A stretch of 64,000 nt of DNA from Clostridia bacterium. GTDB lineage: Bacteria > Bacillota > Clostridia > Oscillospirales > Butyricicoccaceae. Positions 37,673 to 47,590 of this stretch are shown in pieces (position 1 is the stretch's first letter; each line of letters starts with the position of its first letter). The notes under the pieces are model-generated. The model saw only the letters and a list, made by a program, of their open reading frames with translations. It had not been told where the DNA came from and made no database searches. The DNA lies in assembly GCA_021205365.1 (NCBI GenBank), contig JAJPXP010000073.1, positions 1 through 64,000 of the forward strand, read 5' to 3'. The position numbers and the translations under genes were made by a program.

Positions 37673-39187
37673 ATGAAAAAACCGTTAATACTCATTATTA
37701 TGGACGGCTTTGGCCTGCGCACCAGCGATATGGGCAATGCAATCCATGCTGCAAAACATCCGAACCTGACCCGCATTTTTGACGAAAACCCGACTACCCA
37801 GCTGGGTGCTTCCGGCCTGGACGTAGGTCTGCCGGATGGACAGATGGGCAACAGTGAGGTTGGCCATACCAATATCGGCGCAGGACGTGTTGTATATCAG
37901 GAACTGACCCGCATTTCCAAGGCGATCAAGGAAGGCACTTTCTTTGAGAACGAAGCGTTCCTCGGCGCGGTTGAGAACTGCAAAAAGCACGACAGCGCAC
38001 TGCATATCTATGGTCTGATGAGCGACGGCGGTGTTCATTCTCATATTGAGCACATCTTTGCTCTGGTTGATCTGGCAAAAAAGAATGGTCTGACCAAGGT
38101 TTATATCCATTGCTTTATGGACGGCCGCGACGTGCCGCCGACCTCTGGCATTGACTATGTGCGCCAGATGAAGGAAAAGCTGGACGAGACTGGCGTAGGC
38201 AAGATCGCAACCATCGAAGGCCGTTACTATGCAATGGATCGTGATAACCGCTTTGAGCGTCTTTCCAAGGCATATGAAGCAATGGTATATGGCGAAGGCG
38301 AGTACAATCTAGATCCGGTTGCTGCTATGCAGGCTTCCTATGACGCAGGTGTAACCGATGAATTTATCGTTCCGGTTGTCATTGAAAAGGGTGCTGAGAT
38401 CAAGGCAAACGACTCTATTATTTTCGCAAACTTCCGTCCGGACCGTGCGCGTGAAATCACCCGTACGTTTGTTGATCCGGACTTCACCGGTTTCGAGCGC
38501 AGAAATGGCTGCTTCCCGGTATACTATGTCTGCATGACCCAGTATGATGCAACGATGCCGAATGTCAATATTGCATTCAAGCCGCAGTCTCTGGTCAATA
38601 CCTTCGGCGAGTATATCGCAGATAACGGACTGACACAGCTGCGTATTGCTGAGACAGAGAAGTATGCGCATGTAACCTTCTTCTTCAACGGTGGCGTTGA
38701 GGCGCCGTACAAGAACGAGGAGCGCGATCTGATCGCTTCCCCGAAGGTTGCAACCTATGACCTGCAGCCGGAAATGAGCGCATACAAGGTATGCGACAAG
38801 GTTGTTGAGGAAATCAAGAGCGGTAAGTTCGATGTCATCATCCTGAACTATGCAAACTGCGACATGGTAGGCCATACTGGTGTATTTGATGCGGCAGTAA
38901 AGGCTGTTGATGCGGTTGATGAGTGCGTTGGCAAGACTGTTGATGCAATTCTGGAAATGGGCGGCGTAGCAATGATTACAGCTGACCATGGCAATGCAGA
39001 CCAGATGCTGGAAGAAGACGGCGTATCTCCGTTTACTGCACATTCCTGCAACCCGGTTCCGTTCTGTGTCGTTGGCTATCCGTGCACCCTGCATGAAGGC
39101 CGTCTGGCAGATATTGCGCCGACGATGCTTCAGGTACTCGACCTGCCTCAGCCGGCTGAGATGGATGGCAAGTCCCTGATGGACTAA
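37673..39187 (+). CDS. gpmI: 2,3-bisphosphoglycerate-independent phosphoglycerate mutase
   Basis: 504 residues. LILIIMDGFGLR (first metal ligand), the catalytic serine in GQMGNSEVGHTNIGAG, FMDGRDVPPTSG, NFRPDRAREITR and ITADHGNADQM. Manganese-dependent enzyme of the alkaline phosphatase superfamily that converts 3- to 2-phosphoglycerate. Confidence 0.98.
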   Translation: MKKPLILIIMDGFGLRTSDMGNAIHAAKHPNLTRIFDENPTTQLGASGLDVGLPDGQMGNSEVGHTNIGAGRVVYQELTRISKAIKEGTFFENEAFLGAVENCKKHDSALHIYGLMSDGGVHSHIEHIFALVDLAKKNGLTKVYIHCFMDGRDVPPTSGIDYVRQMKEKLDETGVGKIATIEGRYYAMDRDNRFERLSKAYEAMVYGEGEYNLDPVAAMQASYDAGVTDEFIVPVVIEKGAEIKANDSIIFANFRPDRAREITRTFVDPDFTGFERRNGCFPVYYVCMTQYDATMPNVNIAFKPQSLVNTFGEYIADNGLTQLRIAETEKYAHVTFFFNGGVEAPYKNEERDLIASPKVATYDLQPEMSAYKVCDKVVEEIKSGKFDVIILNYANCDMVGHTGVFDAAVKAVDAVDECVGKTVDAILEMGGVAMITADHGNADQMLEEDGVSPFTAHSCNPVPFCVVGYPCTLHEGRLADIAPTMLQVLDLPQPAEMDGKSLMD

Positions 39188-39302
39188 TTTTCAGTGGATT
39201 AGCAGGATATTCCTGACTCCTTCCTTGGAGGGGTTGCCGGCGCTGCCAGCGCGGGCGGAAAGGATTCCTACCGGACGTTCTGCGACCACCTGATGTAACT
39301 GA

Positions 39303-40727
<1,425 letters not shown>

Positions 40728-40730
40728 AAA

Positions 40731-40758
40731 TCAGGCTCCTTTTTGCAAAGGAGCCTGA
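40731..40758 (-). terminator. Terminator at the eno / candidate-RNA junction
   Basis: TCAGGCTCCTTT/AAAGGAGCCTGA with loop TTGC. The T-run (TTTTTA) is on the minus strand, so it best terminates leftward transcription from the candidate RNA or from the gene at 41003-41923; it also closes eno. Confidence 0.8.
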
Positions 40759-40990
40759 CGATTTCAATATACTGCTGCCACGTTATTGCGTAGGAGGCAG
40801 AATCTTTCCGGATGCAGAGAAGGACTTCGACAGCCCTTCCTCATAACTTACCCGGCTTTTCCGGGGACTGTATGGGTGGTCAAAGCTATCGTCCAGCTTT
40901 GGCTACCCTCGTTACATCGTGTACAGAGGGGAAACGGTGGGCCGGAAAACAGCGCAATTTGATGTATTGGTGTGAGTACAAAAACAGGCT
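40759..40990 (-). ncRNA. Candidate structured noncoding RNA, multibranched
   Basis: A 275-base gap with no supportable gene. TTTCCGG (40805-40811) pairs with CCGGAAA (40942-40948) and encloses four hairpins in order: GAGAAGG/CCTTCCTC, CCCGG/CCGGG, CAAAGCT/AGCTTTG and CCCTC/GAGGG; a further CTGCC/GGCAG stem lies outside. On the minus strand a TATAAT -10 sits at 40997-41002 and a terminator with T-run at 40731-40758, giving a transcript of about 265 nt. The weak point is the lack of a good -35. I do not find the motifs of SRP RNA, RNase P RNA or tmRNA. Confidence 0.45.
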
Positions 40991-41002
40991 GATGGGATTA
41001 TA

Positions 41003-41923
41003 CTATAAATCAATCAGCTGTGACAGATATTCATTGGAATCCAGAAAAATATTCAGATAATAATTGAATACCACGGTATCCCGTTCATCACAGACGCCGG
41101 CAAGAATGTTTTCCCGTTTGGTGTTGTCTGGTGTCAGGCCAAACGCCTGCATACGGGCAAGATTCTCTGATGACGGGCTTGGTGTTGTATCAATGCTGCA
41201 AATACTGATGAGGGAATCACGCATTTTCCAGAGCAGCTGCTGGCAGCCACGCAGATGGGCAACTTCCGATTTTTTCAGGGACTTGTTCATGCGTTCATCC
41301 AGAAGGATGTTGACTGCGTGATCCAGCCGGTTGATATTGGCACGAAGCTCACGTAAGTCCGGAATTCTGCCCCTGAGAACGCGTTCTTCCAACAGCGGCA
41401 GCATTTCCTTTTGTGCACGGATAATGGCGTTCTGGGTCTGTTTTGCGCCGCTGTACGGGCGGATCAGCATATTGACTGCCAGTGCAATGCCAGTGCCAAT
41501 CACGGTGTCGCGGAAACGAAGCAGGCCGTAAACCAGATTGCCTGTAGCCGGTATGTCCTTGAGACAGCAGCAGAAGACAACACAGGCAAGGCTGGTAATG
41601 CCGGGTTTCATATGCAGCAGATTGCACATGGTTATCATCAGAATGACACCGACAAAGCAGGCAATGGAATAATGCCCGGTGAAGGTAACTGTGAATATCA
41701 TGGCAAGAATTGCGCCAACCAGATTGCCGAAAATCATATCGCGGGCTGAACGGAGGGATGCTGTAATGGAAGATTCCATACAGCCGAGTGCACCGATAGC
41801 CAGAAACGGCGGATAAGGGCTGTTGATGACATAGCCTGTGGTGACAGCAAGGCCGCAGGCCAGCGCAGTTTTAAAGGTACGCATGCCGATCAGGAGCGGC
41901 ATGTGCTTTCCTGTTTTGTTCAT
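41003..41923 (-). CDS. FUSC/aromatic acid exporter-family membrane protein
   Basis: 306 residues. Four to six membrane segments in the first 165 residues, with MRTFKTALACGLAVTTGY and the block TASLRSARDMIFGNLVGA, typical of the ArAE_1/DUF939 family. The cytoplasmic C-terminal half is helical. Family members are proposed efflux proteins; the substrate is unknown. Ribosome binding site AAGGTGAG. It is the first leftward gene of the window. Confidence 0.8.
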   Translation of the reverse strand: MNKTGKHMPLLIGMRTFKTALACGLAVTTGYVINSPYPPFLAIGALGCMESSITASLRSARDMIFGNLVGAILAMIFTVTFTGHYSIACFVGVILMITMCNLLHMKPGITSLACVVFCCCLKDIPATGNLVYGLLRFRDTVIGTGIALAVNMLIRPYSGAKQTQNAIIRAQKEMLPLLEERVLRGRIPDLRELRANINRLDHAVNILLDERMNKSLKKSEVAHLRGCQQLLWKMRDSLISICSIDTTPSPSSENLARMQAFGLTPDNTKRENILAGVCDERDTVVFNYYLNIFLDSNEYLSQLIDL

Positions 41924-41988
41924 GGATCACTCACCTTGGAATTCTCATAAATCATGGATTGAAAACACTTTTTTCCGAAATTGCGTTC

Positions 41989-42016
41989 ATTATAACACGT
42001 TCATTTGGTTCGTCAA
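41989..42016 (-). promoter_or_regulatory. Sigma-A promoter of the FUSC gene
   Basis: On the minus strand TTGACG - 16 bp - TATAAT. Confidence 0.7.
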
Positions 42017-42107
42017 CCGCAAAAATGGAAAGCAGCATCAATATTGTCGTATTTGCTGGTAATTCGAGGAAAATAGAAAGAAAATTTGGGAATATTTTAT
42101 GGAAAGA

Positions 42108-42137
42108 TTGACAGATTGGATTACGATGTGGTAACAT
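42108..42137 (+). promoter_or_regulatory. Sigma-A promoter of the acidic protein gene
   Basis: TTGACA - 18 bp - TAACAT. The leader to 42263 contains a CCGCCG/CGGCGG hairpin at 42185-42205. Confidence 0.6.
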
Positions 42138-42262
42138 ATAACTAATCAGGGATGATAAATTACCCTGCTGTTATGCAAGATTTGCCGCCGCATGATTGCC
42201 GGCGGGAGAAATGGATATCATTACCCGCGGGGTTCCGCGACGACGAGAGGAAGATTTTAACA

Positions 42263-42649
42263 ATGGGTGCAAAGAAAAACGACGATCTGAAGAAGAAAAT
42301 TGGTATTGGCGTTGCAGTTGCAGGTGCAGCAGCAGGCGCGGTTGCAGCAGGTATTGCCGCTTATAAGCACAGCAAGAGTGAGCAGGTGTATCATGAAGCT
42401 GAGCTCAGAGCGATGAGTGAGCTGGACGATATGAATGCTGAAAATGAAGGTTGTGAAGCTGCTGAGGAATGTGCAGCAGAGGAGCAGATGGAGATCGAAG
42501 CAGAGGCTCCGGTTGAAGAAGCTGAGGAAGCTGAAGAAGAAGCTGTTGAGGAAGAGTCTGAGGAAGTAGCTCCAGCTGAAGAGGCAGACGAAGAGGAAGC
42601 TCCGGAAGAGGCTGCGGCTGAAGCTGAAGAGGAATCCGACGAAGAATAA
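42263..42649 (+). CDS. Acidic Ala/Glu-rich protein with N-terminal membrane anchor
   Basis: 128 residues. A short basic start (KKNDDLKKK), an alanine/glycine-rich hydrophobic segment at about 13-33, then a tail that from residue 50 is almost entirely glutamate, alanine and aspartate. The tail must be disordered and strongly negative. I recognise no family; low-complexity acidic proteins of this kind occur in gut Clostridia. ATG 42263 is preceded by GAGAGGAAG; an upstream ATG at 42152 would add 37 residues without a site. Confidence 0.7.
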   Translation: MGAKKNDDLKKKIGIGVAVAGAAAGAVAAGIAAYKHSKSEQVYHEAELRAMSELDDMNAENEGCEAAEECAAEEQMEIEAEAPVEEAEEAEEEAVEEESEEVAPAEEADEEEAPEEAAAEAEEESDEE

Positions 42650-42670
42650 GGGGATTGACTCGAATATCAT

Positions 42671-42702
42671 ACAGGCAGAGCGGAAACTCTGCCTGTTTTT
42701 TG
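42671..42702 (+). terminator. Terminator after the acidic protein gene
   Basis: ACAGGCAGAG/CTCTGCCTGT stem, followed by TTTTTGTC. Confidence 0.9.
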
Positions 42703-42778
42703 TCTACCGCAGGACTTTTATACGGCAAATTGTGCCGCCGGAAAAGTTTTCTTCTGTCTGGAAAGATACCGGGGTATG

Positions 42779-42787
42779 TGGTATACT
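42779..42787 (+). promoter_or_regulatory. Extended -10 promoter of the radical SAM gene
   Basis: TGGTATACT, 33 bases before the start; no clear -35. Confidence 0.5.
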
Positions 42788-42819
42788 GTACCCAATCAAT
42801 TGCCAAAGGAGTATTTTTT

Positions 42820-43689
42820 ATGAGATATGAAGGAAGAGTATTCCGTCCGCCGTCTGAGGCGTACAGCCTGATTGTACAGGTAACGATTGGCTGCAGCCAT
42901 AATAAATGCACCTTCTGTGATATGTATAAGGAAAAGCAATTCCATCTGCGTAAGCTGGAGGATGTGCTGGAGGATTTTGATATTGCACGCAAAACCTACC
43001 GCCATATTGAGCGTATTTTCCTTGCAGACGGTGATGCATTGATGCGCCGGACAGAGGACCTGGTTATTATTTTAGAGCATATCCGCAAGGTAATCCCAGA
43101 ATGTACCCGTGTTACCAGCTATGGTTCACCCAAGAGTATTCTGACGAAGACGCCGGAACAGCTGAAGCTGCTTCGTTCGCTTGGCTTGAAGATGATTTAT
43201 CTCGGGCTGGAATCCGGTTGTGATGATGTCCTGACCCACATCAATAAAGGCGTCGGTGTGGATGATATTGTCCGTGCAGGACAGATGGTCAAGGAAGCAG
43301 GCATGAAGCTGTCTGTGACAGCGATCAATGGCCTGGGCGGCACGGAAATGTGGCGTGAGCATGCCATTGGCACAGCAGATGCCTTTTCTCGCATGAAGCC
43401 GGATTATATTGGTCTGTTAACACTGATGTTTGAAGGCGGTGTGCCGCTGCAGAAGGAGTACGAAGAAGGTAAATTCCATCTGCTGACTGCGCCGCAGGTT
43501 GCGCAGGAAACCTTGCTGATGCTGGAGCATATCGACAGCGAAGGCAGTGTGTTCCGTTCCAACCATGCGTCAAATTATCTTACACTGAAGGGCACGCTGA
43601 ATCAGGATCGTGAGATGCTGTGTAATAAGCTCCGGCGTGCGCTGGAGGGTGAGATCGGCTATAAGAAGGAATATTTCCGCGCTCTGTGA
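42820..43689 (+). CDS. Radical SAM protein
   Basis: 289 residues. The CSHNKCTFC motif near residue 30 holds the [4Fe-4S] cluster cysteines (CxxxxCxxC rather than the usual CxxxCxxC), followed by the barrel elements IFLADGDAL and YLGLESGCDDVL. It belongs to the Elp3/HemN-like group often annotated as oxidoreductase or coproporphyrinogen-like, but the reaction cannot be told. ATG 42820 follows AAGGAG at 8 bases. Confidence 0.88.
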   Translation: MRYEGRVFRPPSEAYSLIVQVTIGCSHNKCTFCDMYKEKQFHLRKLEDVLEDFDIARKTYRHIERIFLADGDALMRRTEDLVIILEHIRKVIPECTRVTSYGSPKSILTKTPEQLKLLRSLGLKMIYLGLESGCDDVLTHINKGVGVDDIVRAGQMVKEAGMKLSVTAINGLGGTEMWREHAIGTADAFSRMKPDYIGLLTLMFEGGVPLQKEYEEGKFHLLTAPQVAQETLLMLEHIDSEGSVFRSNHASNYLTLKGTLNQDREMLCNKLRRALEGEIGYKKEYFRAL

Positions 43690-43708
43690 TCAAAAAACGA
43701 AAAAAATT

Positions 43709-43757
43709 TGGTAGTCTGGTTTCTAATGCGAAAAAGTGGAAGCCAGGCTGCTTTTTT
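43709..43757 (+). terminator. Terminator after the radical SAM gene
   Basis: GGTAGTCTGG-TTTC pairs with GGAAGCCAGGCTGC through G-U pairs; six T follow. Confidence 0.65.
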
Positions 43758-43832
43758 GTGTTGTTTTTATGTTGGTCATAGAGAATTAACAAAATGTTCC
43801 AGAAAACTTCCCTTTTTCTTTTCCACATTGCA

Positions 43833-43841
43833 TGCTACAAT
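43833..43841 (+). promoter_or_regulatory. Extended -10 promoter
   Basis: TGCTACAAT, 30 bases before 43872. No convincing -35. Confidence 0.4.
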
Positions 43842-43871
43842 AAGAGTAACAAAATAAAGGAGCTGATGCCG

Positions 43872-44483
43872 ATGGATTCTGTATCCCATACAACAGTTGC
43901 GCATTATTTGCTGGATTATGTGGAAAAGACAGACGGCGTTTCATTTGACCGCAAGGCATTCTGTTTTGGAAATTTGAAACCTGATTTGAAGGGTGAATAT
44001 CTGACCAAACGGCATTATCCATCCCTGATGTTTGATGAGGTGATGCAGCGCATCCGGGATTTTGTGCAGAACTTTCATATCTGTGAGCACAATGGTGCAA
44101 AGCTCAGCGAAGAACTGGGTGTAATCTGCCATTATATTACAGATTTTTTCAGTTTTCCGCACAATGATGACATCTACGGACGAAGCCTGCTTGCCCATTA
44201 TATCTATGAAAAGCAGACTGGTTTTACGATTTACTGGCGGATTAATAAGACGAAGTTTGACAACTGGGCACAACGCGTACTGGCGGAGATTCCCCAGACG
44301 CCGGATGAACTGATTGGATTTCTGACCGAACAGCACCGGAGCTATGCAGCACAGGCTTCCCATACGATTAATGATGATATTATTCATATCTGCCGTGTGC
44401 TGACAGCAGTTGTGCTTTCCATTATCCGGATGACAGGTGCAGCTGTTGCACAATTTAAGACAACATTAAGACAAACCGCATAA
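43872..44483 (+). CDS. Zinc-dependent phospholipase C-like protein
   Basis: 203 residues. The histidine/aspartate pattern HTTVAHYLLD, GNLKPDL and CHYITDFFSFPHN matches the zinc-dependent phospholipase C/S1-P1 nuclease-like family common in Clostridia. No signal peptide is visible, so it is probably cytoplasmic, unlike secreted toxins of the superfamily. Substrate unknown. ATG 43872 is 9 bases after AAGGAG; ATG 43866 is too close. Confidence 0.78.
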   Translation: MDSVSHTTVAHYLLDYVEKTDGVSFDRKAFCFGNLKPDLKGEYLTKRHYPSLMFDEVMQRIRDFVQNFHICEHNGAKLSEELGVICHYITDFFSFPHNDDIYGRSLLAHYIYEKQTGFTIYWRINKTKFDNWAQRVLAEIPQTPDELIGFLTEQHRSYAAQASHTINDDIIHICRVLTAVVLSIIRMTGAAVAQFKTTLRQTA

Positions 44484-44488
44484 ACGTG

Positions 44489-44522
44489 GCCCTCTCTGAT
44501 ATCTGTGTGATAACGGGGAGGG
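44489..44522 (+). terminator. Weak terminator-like hairpin
   Basis: GCCCTC/GAGGGC around a long loop, T-poor tail. Confidence 0.4.
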
Positions 44523-44541
44523 CTGCTTCGTTGTGCGGTGC

Positions 44542-44570
44542 TTGCCAATCCATTCTCCTTATGTTAAGAT
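44542..44570 (+). promoter_or_regulatory. Sigma-A promoter of the NifX-like gene
   Basis: TTGCCA - 17 bp - TAAGAT with TG before the -10. Confidence 0.6.
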
Positions 44571-44602
44571 TACGATAAGAGCACAAAAGGAGCGAGGATA
44601 CA

Positions 44603-45007
44603 ATGAAAATTGCAGCAGCGTATGAAAATGGACAGGTCTGCCAGCGTTTTGGTAAGGCAGAACAGTTTAAACTATATACCATTGAAAATGACCGCATTGT
44701 AAAAATGGAAATTGTAGATGTGCAGGAACCACGTGTGGCTTTTTTGAAGGAACAGGGGGTGGGTTTGCTCGTCTGCGGCAAGCTGGATATGGCGGCGCAG
44801 ATGGAACTGATGCAGGCTGGCATTGCACCATTTCCAGGTGCCTATGGTGATGCAGACATGCAGGTGGGCGCATTATTTGTCGGTATGCTGGAAAGTGAAA
44901 AGAAAACAAAAGAAGAAGCGGAAGCCTGCGGGGAAACCGAAGGCAGCTCCTGTGAAGCCTGTGCACATCGTGAGCAGTGTATGGATTACGCTGCGAAGAA
45001 AAAATGA
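44603..45007 (+). CDS. NifX/NifB-type cofactor-binding domain protein
   Basis: 134 residues. Residues 1-100 form a dinitrogenase iron-molybdenum cofactor fold: KIAAAYENGQVCQRFGKAEQFKLY, then LLVCGKLDMAAQMELMQAGI. A C-terminal tail carries CEACAHREQC, possibly metal-binding. No other nitrogenase genes are near, so a nitrogen-fixation role is not supported; such stand-alone domains are common in anaerobes and may carry iron-sulfur or molybdenum clusters. Confidence 0.85.
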   Translation: MKIAAAYENGQVCQRFGKAEQFKLYTIENDRIVKMEIVDVQEPRVAFLKEQGVGLLVCGKLDMAAQMELMQAGIAPFPGAYGDADMQVGALFVGMLESEKKTKEEAEACGETEGSSCEACAHREQCMDYAAKKK

Positions 45008-45020
45008 AACAGAGAAAGCA

Positions 45021-45046
45021 AAAGCTCCCCAGCAGGGAGCTTTTTC
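45021..45046 (+). terminator. Terminator after the NifX-like gene
   Basis: AAAGCTCCC/GGGAGCTTT stem, loop CAGCA, continuing T-run. On the minus strand it can also serve the convergent gene at 45060-46355. Confidence 0.9.
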
Positions 45047-45059
45047 ATATGAGTAAGGA

Positions 45060-46355
45060 TTATCCGGCCCATTTTTCCTTTAATACATCATCCAGACCGG
45101 ATTTTTCTGTCAAATCACGATAGCTGAATATTGCAAAGCCGTCAATGTCACTGAGGGAACGGGCGAGGTCAATCTGCCGTCCAATTTCTGCACAGCCGTC
45201 TTTTTCCCAGACAGAACCATAGGTACTGTCTTCGATTTTATACGTAGCCAGCCCGAGGATCAGTTTGACGTCGGTATTCATAACCTGCCTGCTCCACCAG
45301 TTGGCCAGGGTTTCAAAATCTGCCGCTTCGTCACCGATTTGCCAGTAAATCTGGGGACAGATATAATCGATCCAGCCATTTGTAATCCATGTCAGCGAAT
45401 CTGCATAGGAAGAGGTATAATGTTCATAGCCGTTCGTATCGCTTCCGCCAAAGGAATTGATCCCCTTGTTGCGCCAGATACCGGAAGGGCTAATACCGAA
45501 CTGGCAATTCATATTTCGCGCATTTTGATGCACGGCTTCTCCGACTTGCTGTACCAGCTGATTGACATTATCACGGCGCCAGTCTGCGATGGAAAGCTCT
45601 GTATTGGAGCTGGAATAGGTATCTTTGTCATCAAATTCTGTGGATGGATAGAAGTAATCATCGAACTGGATGCCATCCACATCATAATTTTTTACAATTT
45701 CTGTGACGCCGTCACAGATGAGCTGGCGGACGTCTTCCAACCCTGGGTTGAAATAATAGGAGCCGTCACATTCCACAACCCATTCCGGGTGCTGCTTTGC
45801 AGGGGAATCGGATGGCAGTGCGGCAAAATCTGATTGTGCATGTTCACCGGCACAGATCCGGTAAGGGTTCACCCACGCTTCCAGCTTTAGGCCGCGGGCA
45901 TGTGCCTGCTGTACCCAGTATTCCAGCGGGTCAAAATCGTGTTCCGGTGCAGTACCACAGCTTCCCGTCAGGTAACGGCTCCATGGGAACAGGCTGGAGG
46001 GATACAGGGAATCTGCAGCCGGGCGTACCTGCAGGTAAACTGTATTGCCGCCGTTTGCTTGGATGTTGTCCAGAATGTGATCGCATTCTTCCTTTAATTC
46101 TGCTTCCTCTGTCGTTTCTGCGGACGGATAATCGATGCAATAAGCTGTTGCAACCCAGACGCCGCGGGTTTCTGATGCGGTGGAAATTTGGGATTCCGGA
46201 GCAACATTCGGACTGTTTTCCGTATCGGAAATTTCAGGTTCAGAAGGATGCAGAAGGATGTCCAAAAAATCCAGTGGTGTATAGCCGCCGGAATAACATA
46301 CGACACAACCGACGAGGACAAGAAAAAGTATGGTGAGTTGAAACAGCCTTTTCAT
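45060..46355 (-). CDS. GHL10/DUF187 glycoside-hydrolase-like lipoprotein
   Basis: 431 residues. Signal peptide ending in a lipobox (LVGC, cysteine 17), so probably a membrane-anchored lipoprotein on the outer face. The body is a TIM barrel of the YngK/GHL10 family: RGVWVATAYCIDYP, GNTVYLQVRPAADSLYPS, LEAWVNPYRI, DGIQFDDYFYPS (acidic residues) and WIDYICPQIYW. Presumed to act on cell-wall or polysaccharide substrates. GGGAGG precedes the start. Confidence 0.88.
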   Translation of the reverse strand: MKRLFQLTILFLVLVGCVVCYSGGYTPLDFLDILLHPSEPEISDTENSPNVAPESQISTASETRGVWVATAYCIDYPSAETTEEAELKEECDHILDNIQANGGNTVYLQVRPAADSLYPSSLFPWSRYLTGSCGTAPEHDFDPLEYWVQQAHARGLKLEAWVNPYRICAGEHAQSDFAALPSDSPAKQHPEWVVECDGSYYFNPGLEDVRQLICDGVTEIVKNYDVDGIQFDDYFYPSTEFDDKDTYSSSNTELSIADWRRDNVNQLVQQVGEAVHQNARNMNCQFGISPSGIWRNKGINSFGGSDTNGYEHYTSSYADSLTWITNGWIDYICPQIYWQIGDEAADFETLANWWSRQVMNTDVKLILGLATYKIEDSTYGSVWEKDGCAEIGRQIDLARSLSDIDGFAIFSYRDLTEKSGLDDVLKEKWAG

Positions 46356-46470
46356 AGATATTCCTCCCTTTTCTGCTTCATCCTACGCGGGACAGGCCTG
46401 CCTTATGCCGGAAATTGCAAACTTCAAGTTCCAGTCTAGCATAATTTGCCTTATCCGGCAATGCAGCAGC

Positions 46471-46499
46471 TTTCTTTTTCAACATAAATGCGGTATACT
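46471..46499 (+). promoter_or_regulatory. Putative promoter of the thioesterase operon
   Basis: TTTCTT - 17 bp - TATACT, about 40 bases before 46539. Confidence 0.45.
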
Positions 46500-46538
46500 T
46501 ATAATCAAAGAAAAAAGAACAAACGGGAGGGATTTTCG

Positions 46539-47264
46539 ATGCCTGAGTGTCAGATGACAAAGGAATATGTGCTGGATATCGGACATATTGACGGACGAGG
46601 GATTGCACGTCCGTCTGCAATCGTTGAATTTATGCAGGATATTGCTACCTGCCATGCAGAAACAATGGGGCTTTCTGGTGAAGCGCTGGCAGAAAATAAC
46701 GCATTCTGGGTGCTTTCACGCTTAAAATATCAAATTGAGCGCCCGTTGTATTCGTATGAAAAGGTCCGTTTGACTACCATACCGCGGGAAATCCGTGGAG
46801 CATCCTGGTACCGTGATTTTATCATAAAAGATGAAACTGGTGTCATTGGACATGCCGTCACGGTCTGGGCGATTGTCAATCTGGAAACACGCCGCCTGGT
46901 ACGCCCCAAATCCCTTGGGCTTGATTTTAAAAAACAGGAGACGGGGCAGACAGAAATGCTGAAAGCGATCCACGCGGAAGGGCTGCAGCCATGCTTTGAC
47001 CGCGTGGTACGTTATAGTGATATCGATATCAACCGCCATCTGAACAATGTCAAGGCGGTGGATATCTTGTCGGATGCCTTCGGCCTGGAAACACAGGAGA
47101 AACGCTGGGTTTCCCAGCTGCAGGTCAATTATATTGCAGAAAATACCTGCGGTACGACACTGAACCTGCGGCGTGCACAGGGAGAAGATGGCAGCCTGTG
47201 TGTCTCTGCCTTCGATGGTGATACAGAAAAAGTACAAGCTGAAGTGATCTTTTCGACACTTTGA
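46539..47264 (+). CDS. Acyl-ACP thioesterase
   Basis: 241 residues, two tandem hot-dog domains. First domain: DIGHIDGRGIARPSAIVEFMQDIA and NAFWVLSRLKYQIERPL. Second domain carries the catalytic-region motif DINRHLNNVKAVD. It releases fatty acids from acyl carrier protein in the cytosol, which in anaerobes can trim acyl chains or feed lipid turnover. ATG 46539 follows GGGAGGG at 7 bases. The MNT gene begins 23 bases downstream. Confidence 0.88.
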   Translation: MPECQMTKEYVLDIGHIDGRGIARPSAIVEFMQDIATCHAETMGLSGEALAENNAFWVLSRLKYQIERPLYSYEKVRLTTIPREIRGASWYRDFIIKDETGVIGHAVTVWAIVNLETRRLVRPKSLGLDFKKQETGQTEMLKAIHAEGLQPCFDRVVRYSDIDINRHLNNVKAVDILSDAFGLETQEKRWVSQLQVNYIAENTCGTTLNLRRAQGEDGSLCVSAFDGDTEKVQAEVIFSTL

Positions 47265-47287
47265 TACGGGGAAAGGAGGAAAAGCCA

Positions 47288-47590
47288 ATGAAACGCGAGG
47301 ATATTTTAGACGGTGTGCTGTCCTGCTGCAAGCCGTATCGCGTGATCTTATATGGTGAAAAGTTTGTTGTGGGAAGTCATGACCTGAAGTCTGCAGATTT
47401 GTGCATCATTTTAGATGAATGTGATAAAATTTCCCTGTTGAACCAGTTATATCTCAAGGTTAACATGCCGATTCCGGTACAGTTCCTGCTGTATAGCACC
47501 GAAGAATGGCGCACGATGCTGCAGGATGCCGGGAGCTATGCCTCTGCGATTGAAAAGAAGGGAACGGTGCTCTATGGCGAGAAGGCGTAA
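47288..47590 (+). CDS. MNT-type nucleotidyltransferase domain protein, degenerate motif
   Basis: 100 residues. Resembles the minimal nucleotidyltransferases that accompany HEPN proteins: an N-terminal helix, then VILYGEKFVVGSHDLKSADL. In active members this is G-S-x10-D-x-D; here the serine is glutamate and the first aspartate is serine, leaving one metal ligand, so catalysis is doubtful. Overlaps the HEPN gene by 17 bases, so the two are surely co-expressed. ATG 47288 follows AAAGGAGG. Confidence 0.7.
   Translation: MKREDILDGVLSCCKPYRVILYGEKFVVGSHDLKSADLCIILDECDKISLLNQLYLKVNMPIPVQFLLYSTEEWRTMLQDAGSYASAIEKKGTVLYGEKA

Noticed and set aside
40812..41060. An 82-codon plus-strand frame between eno and the FUSC gene
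   Set aside because: No ribosome binding site, overlaps the FUSC end, and the region is explained better by RNA structure.
47526..47573. A longer start for the HEPN gene
   Set aside because: The extra 16 codons lie wholly in the MNT gene and lack the family N-terminus.
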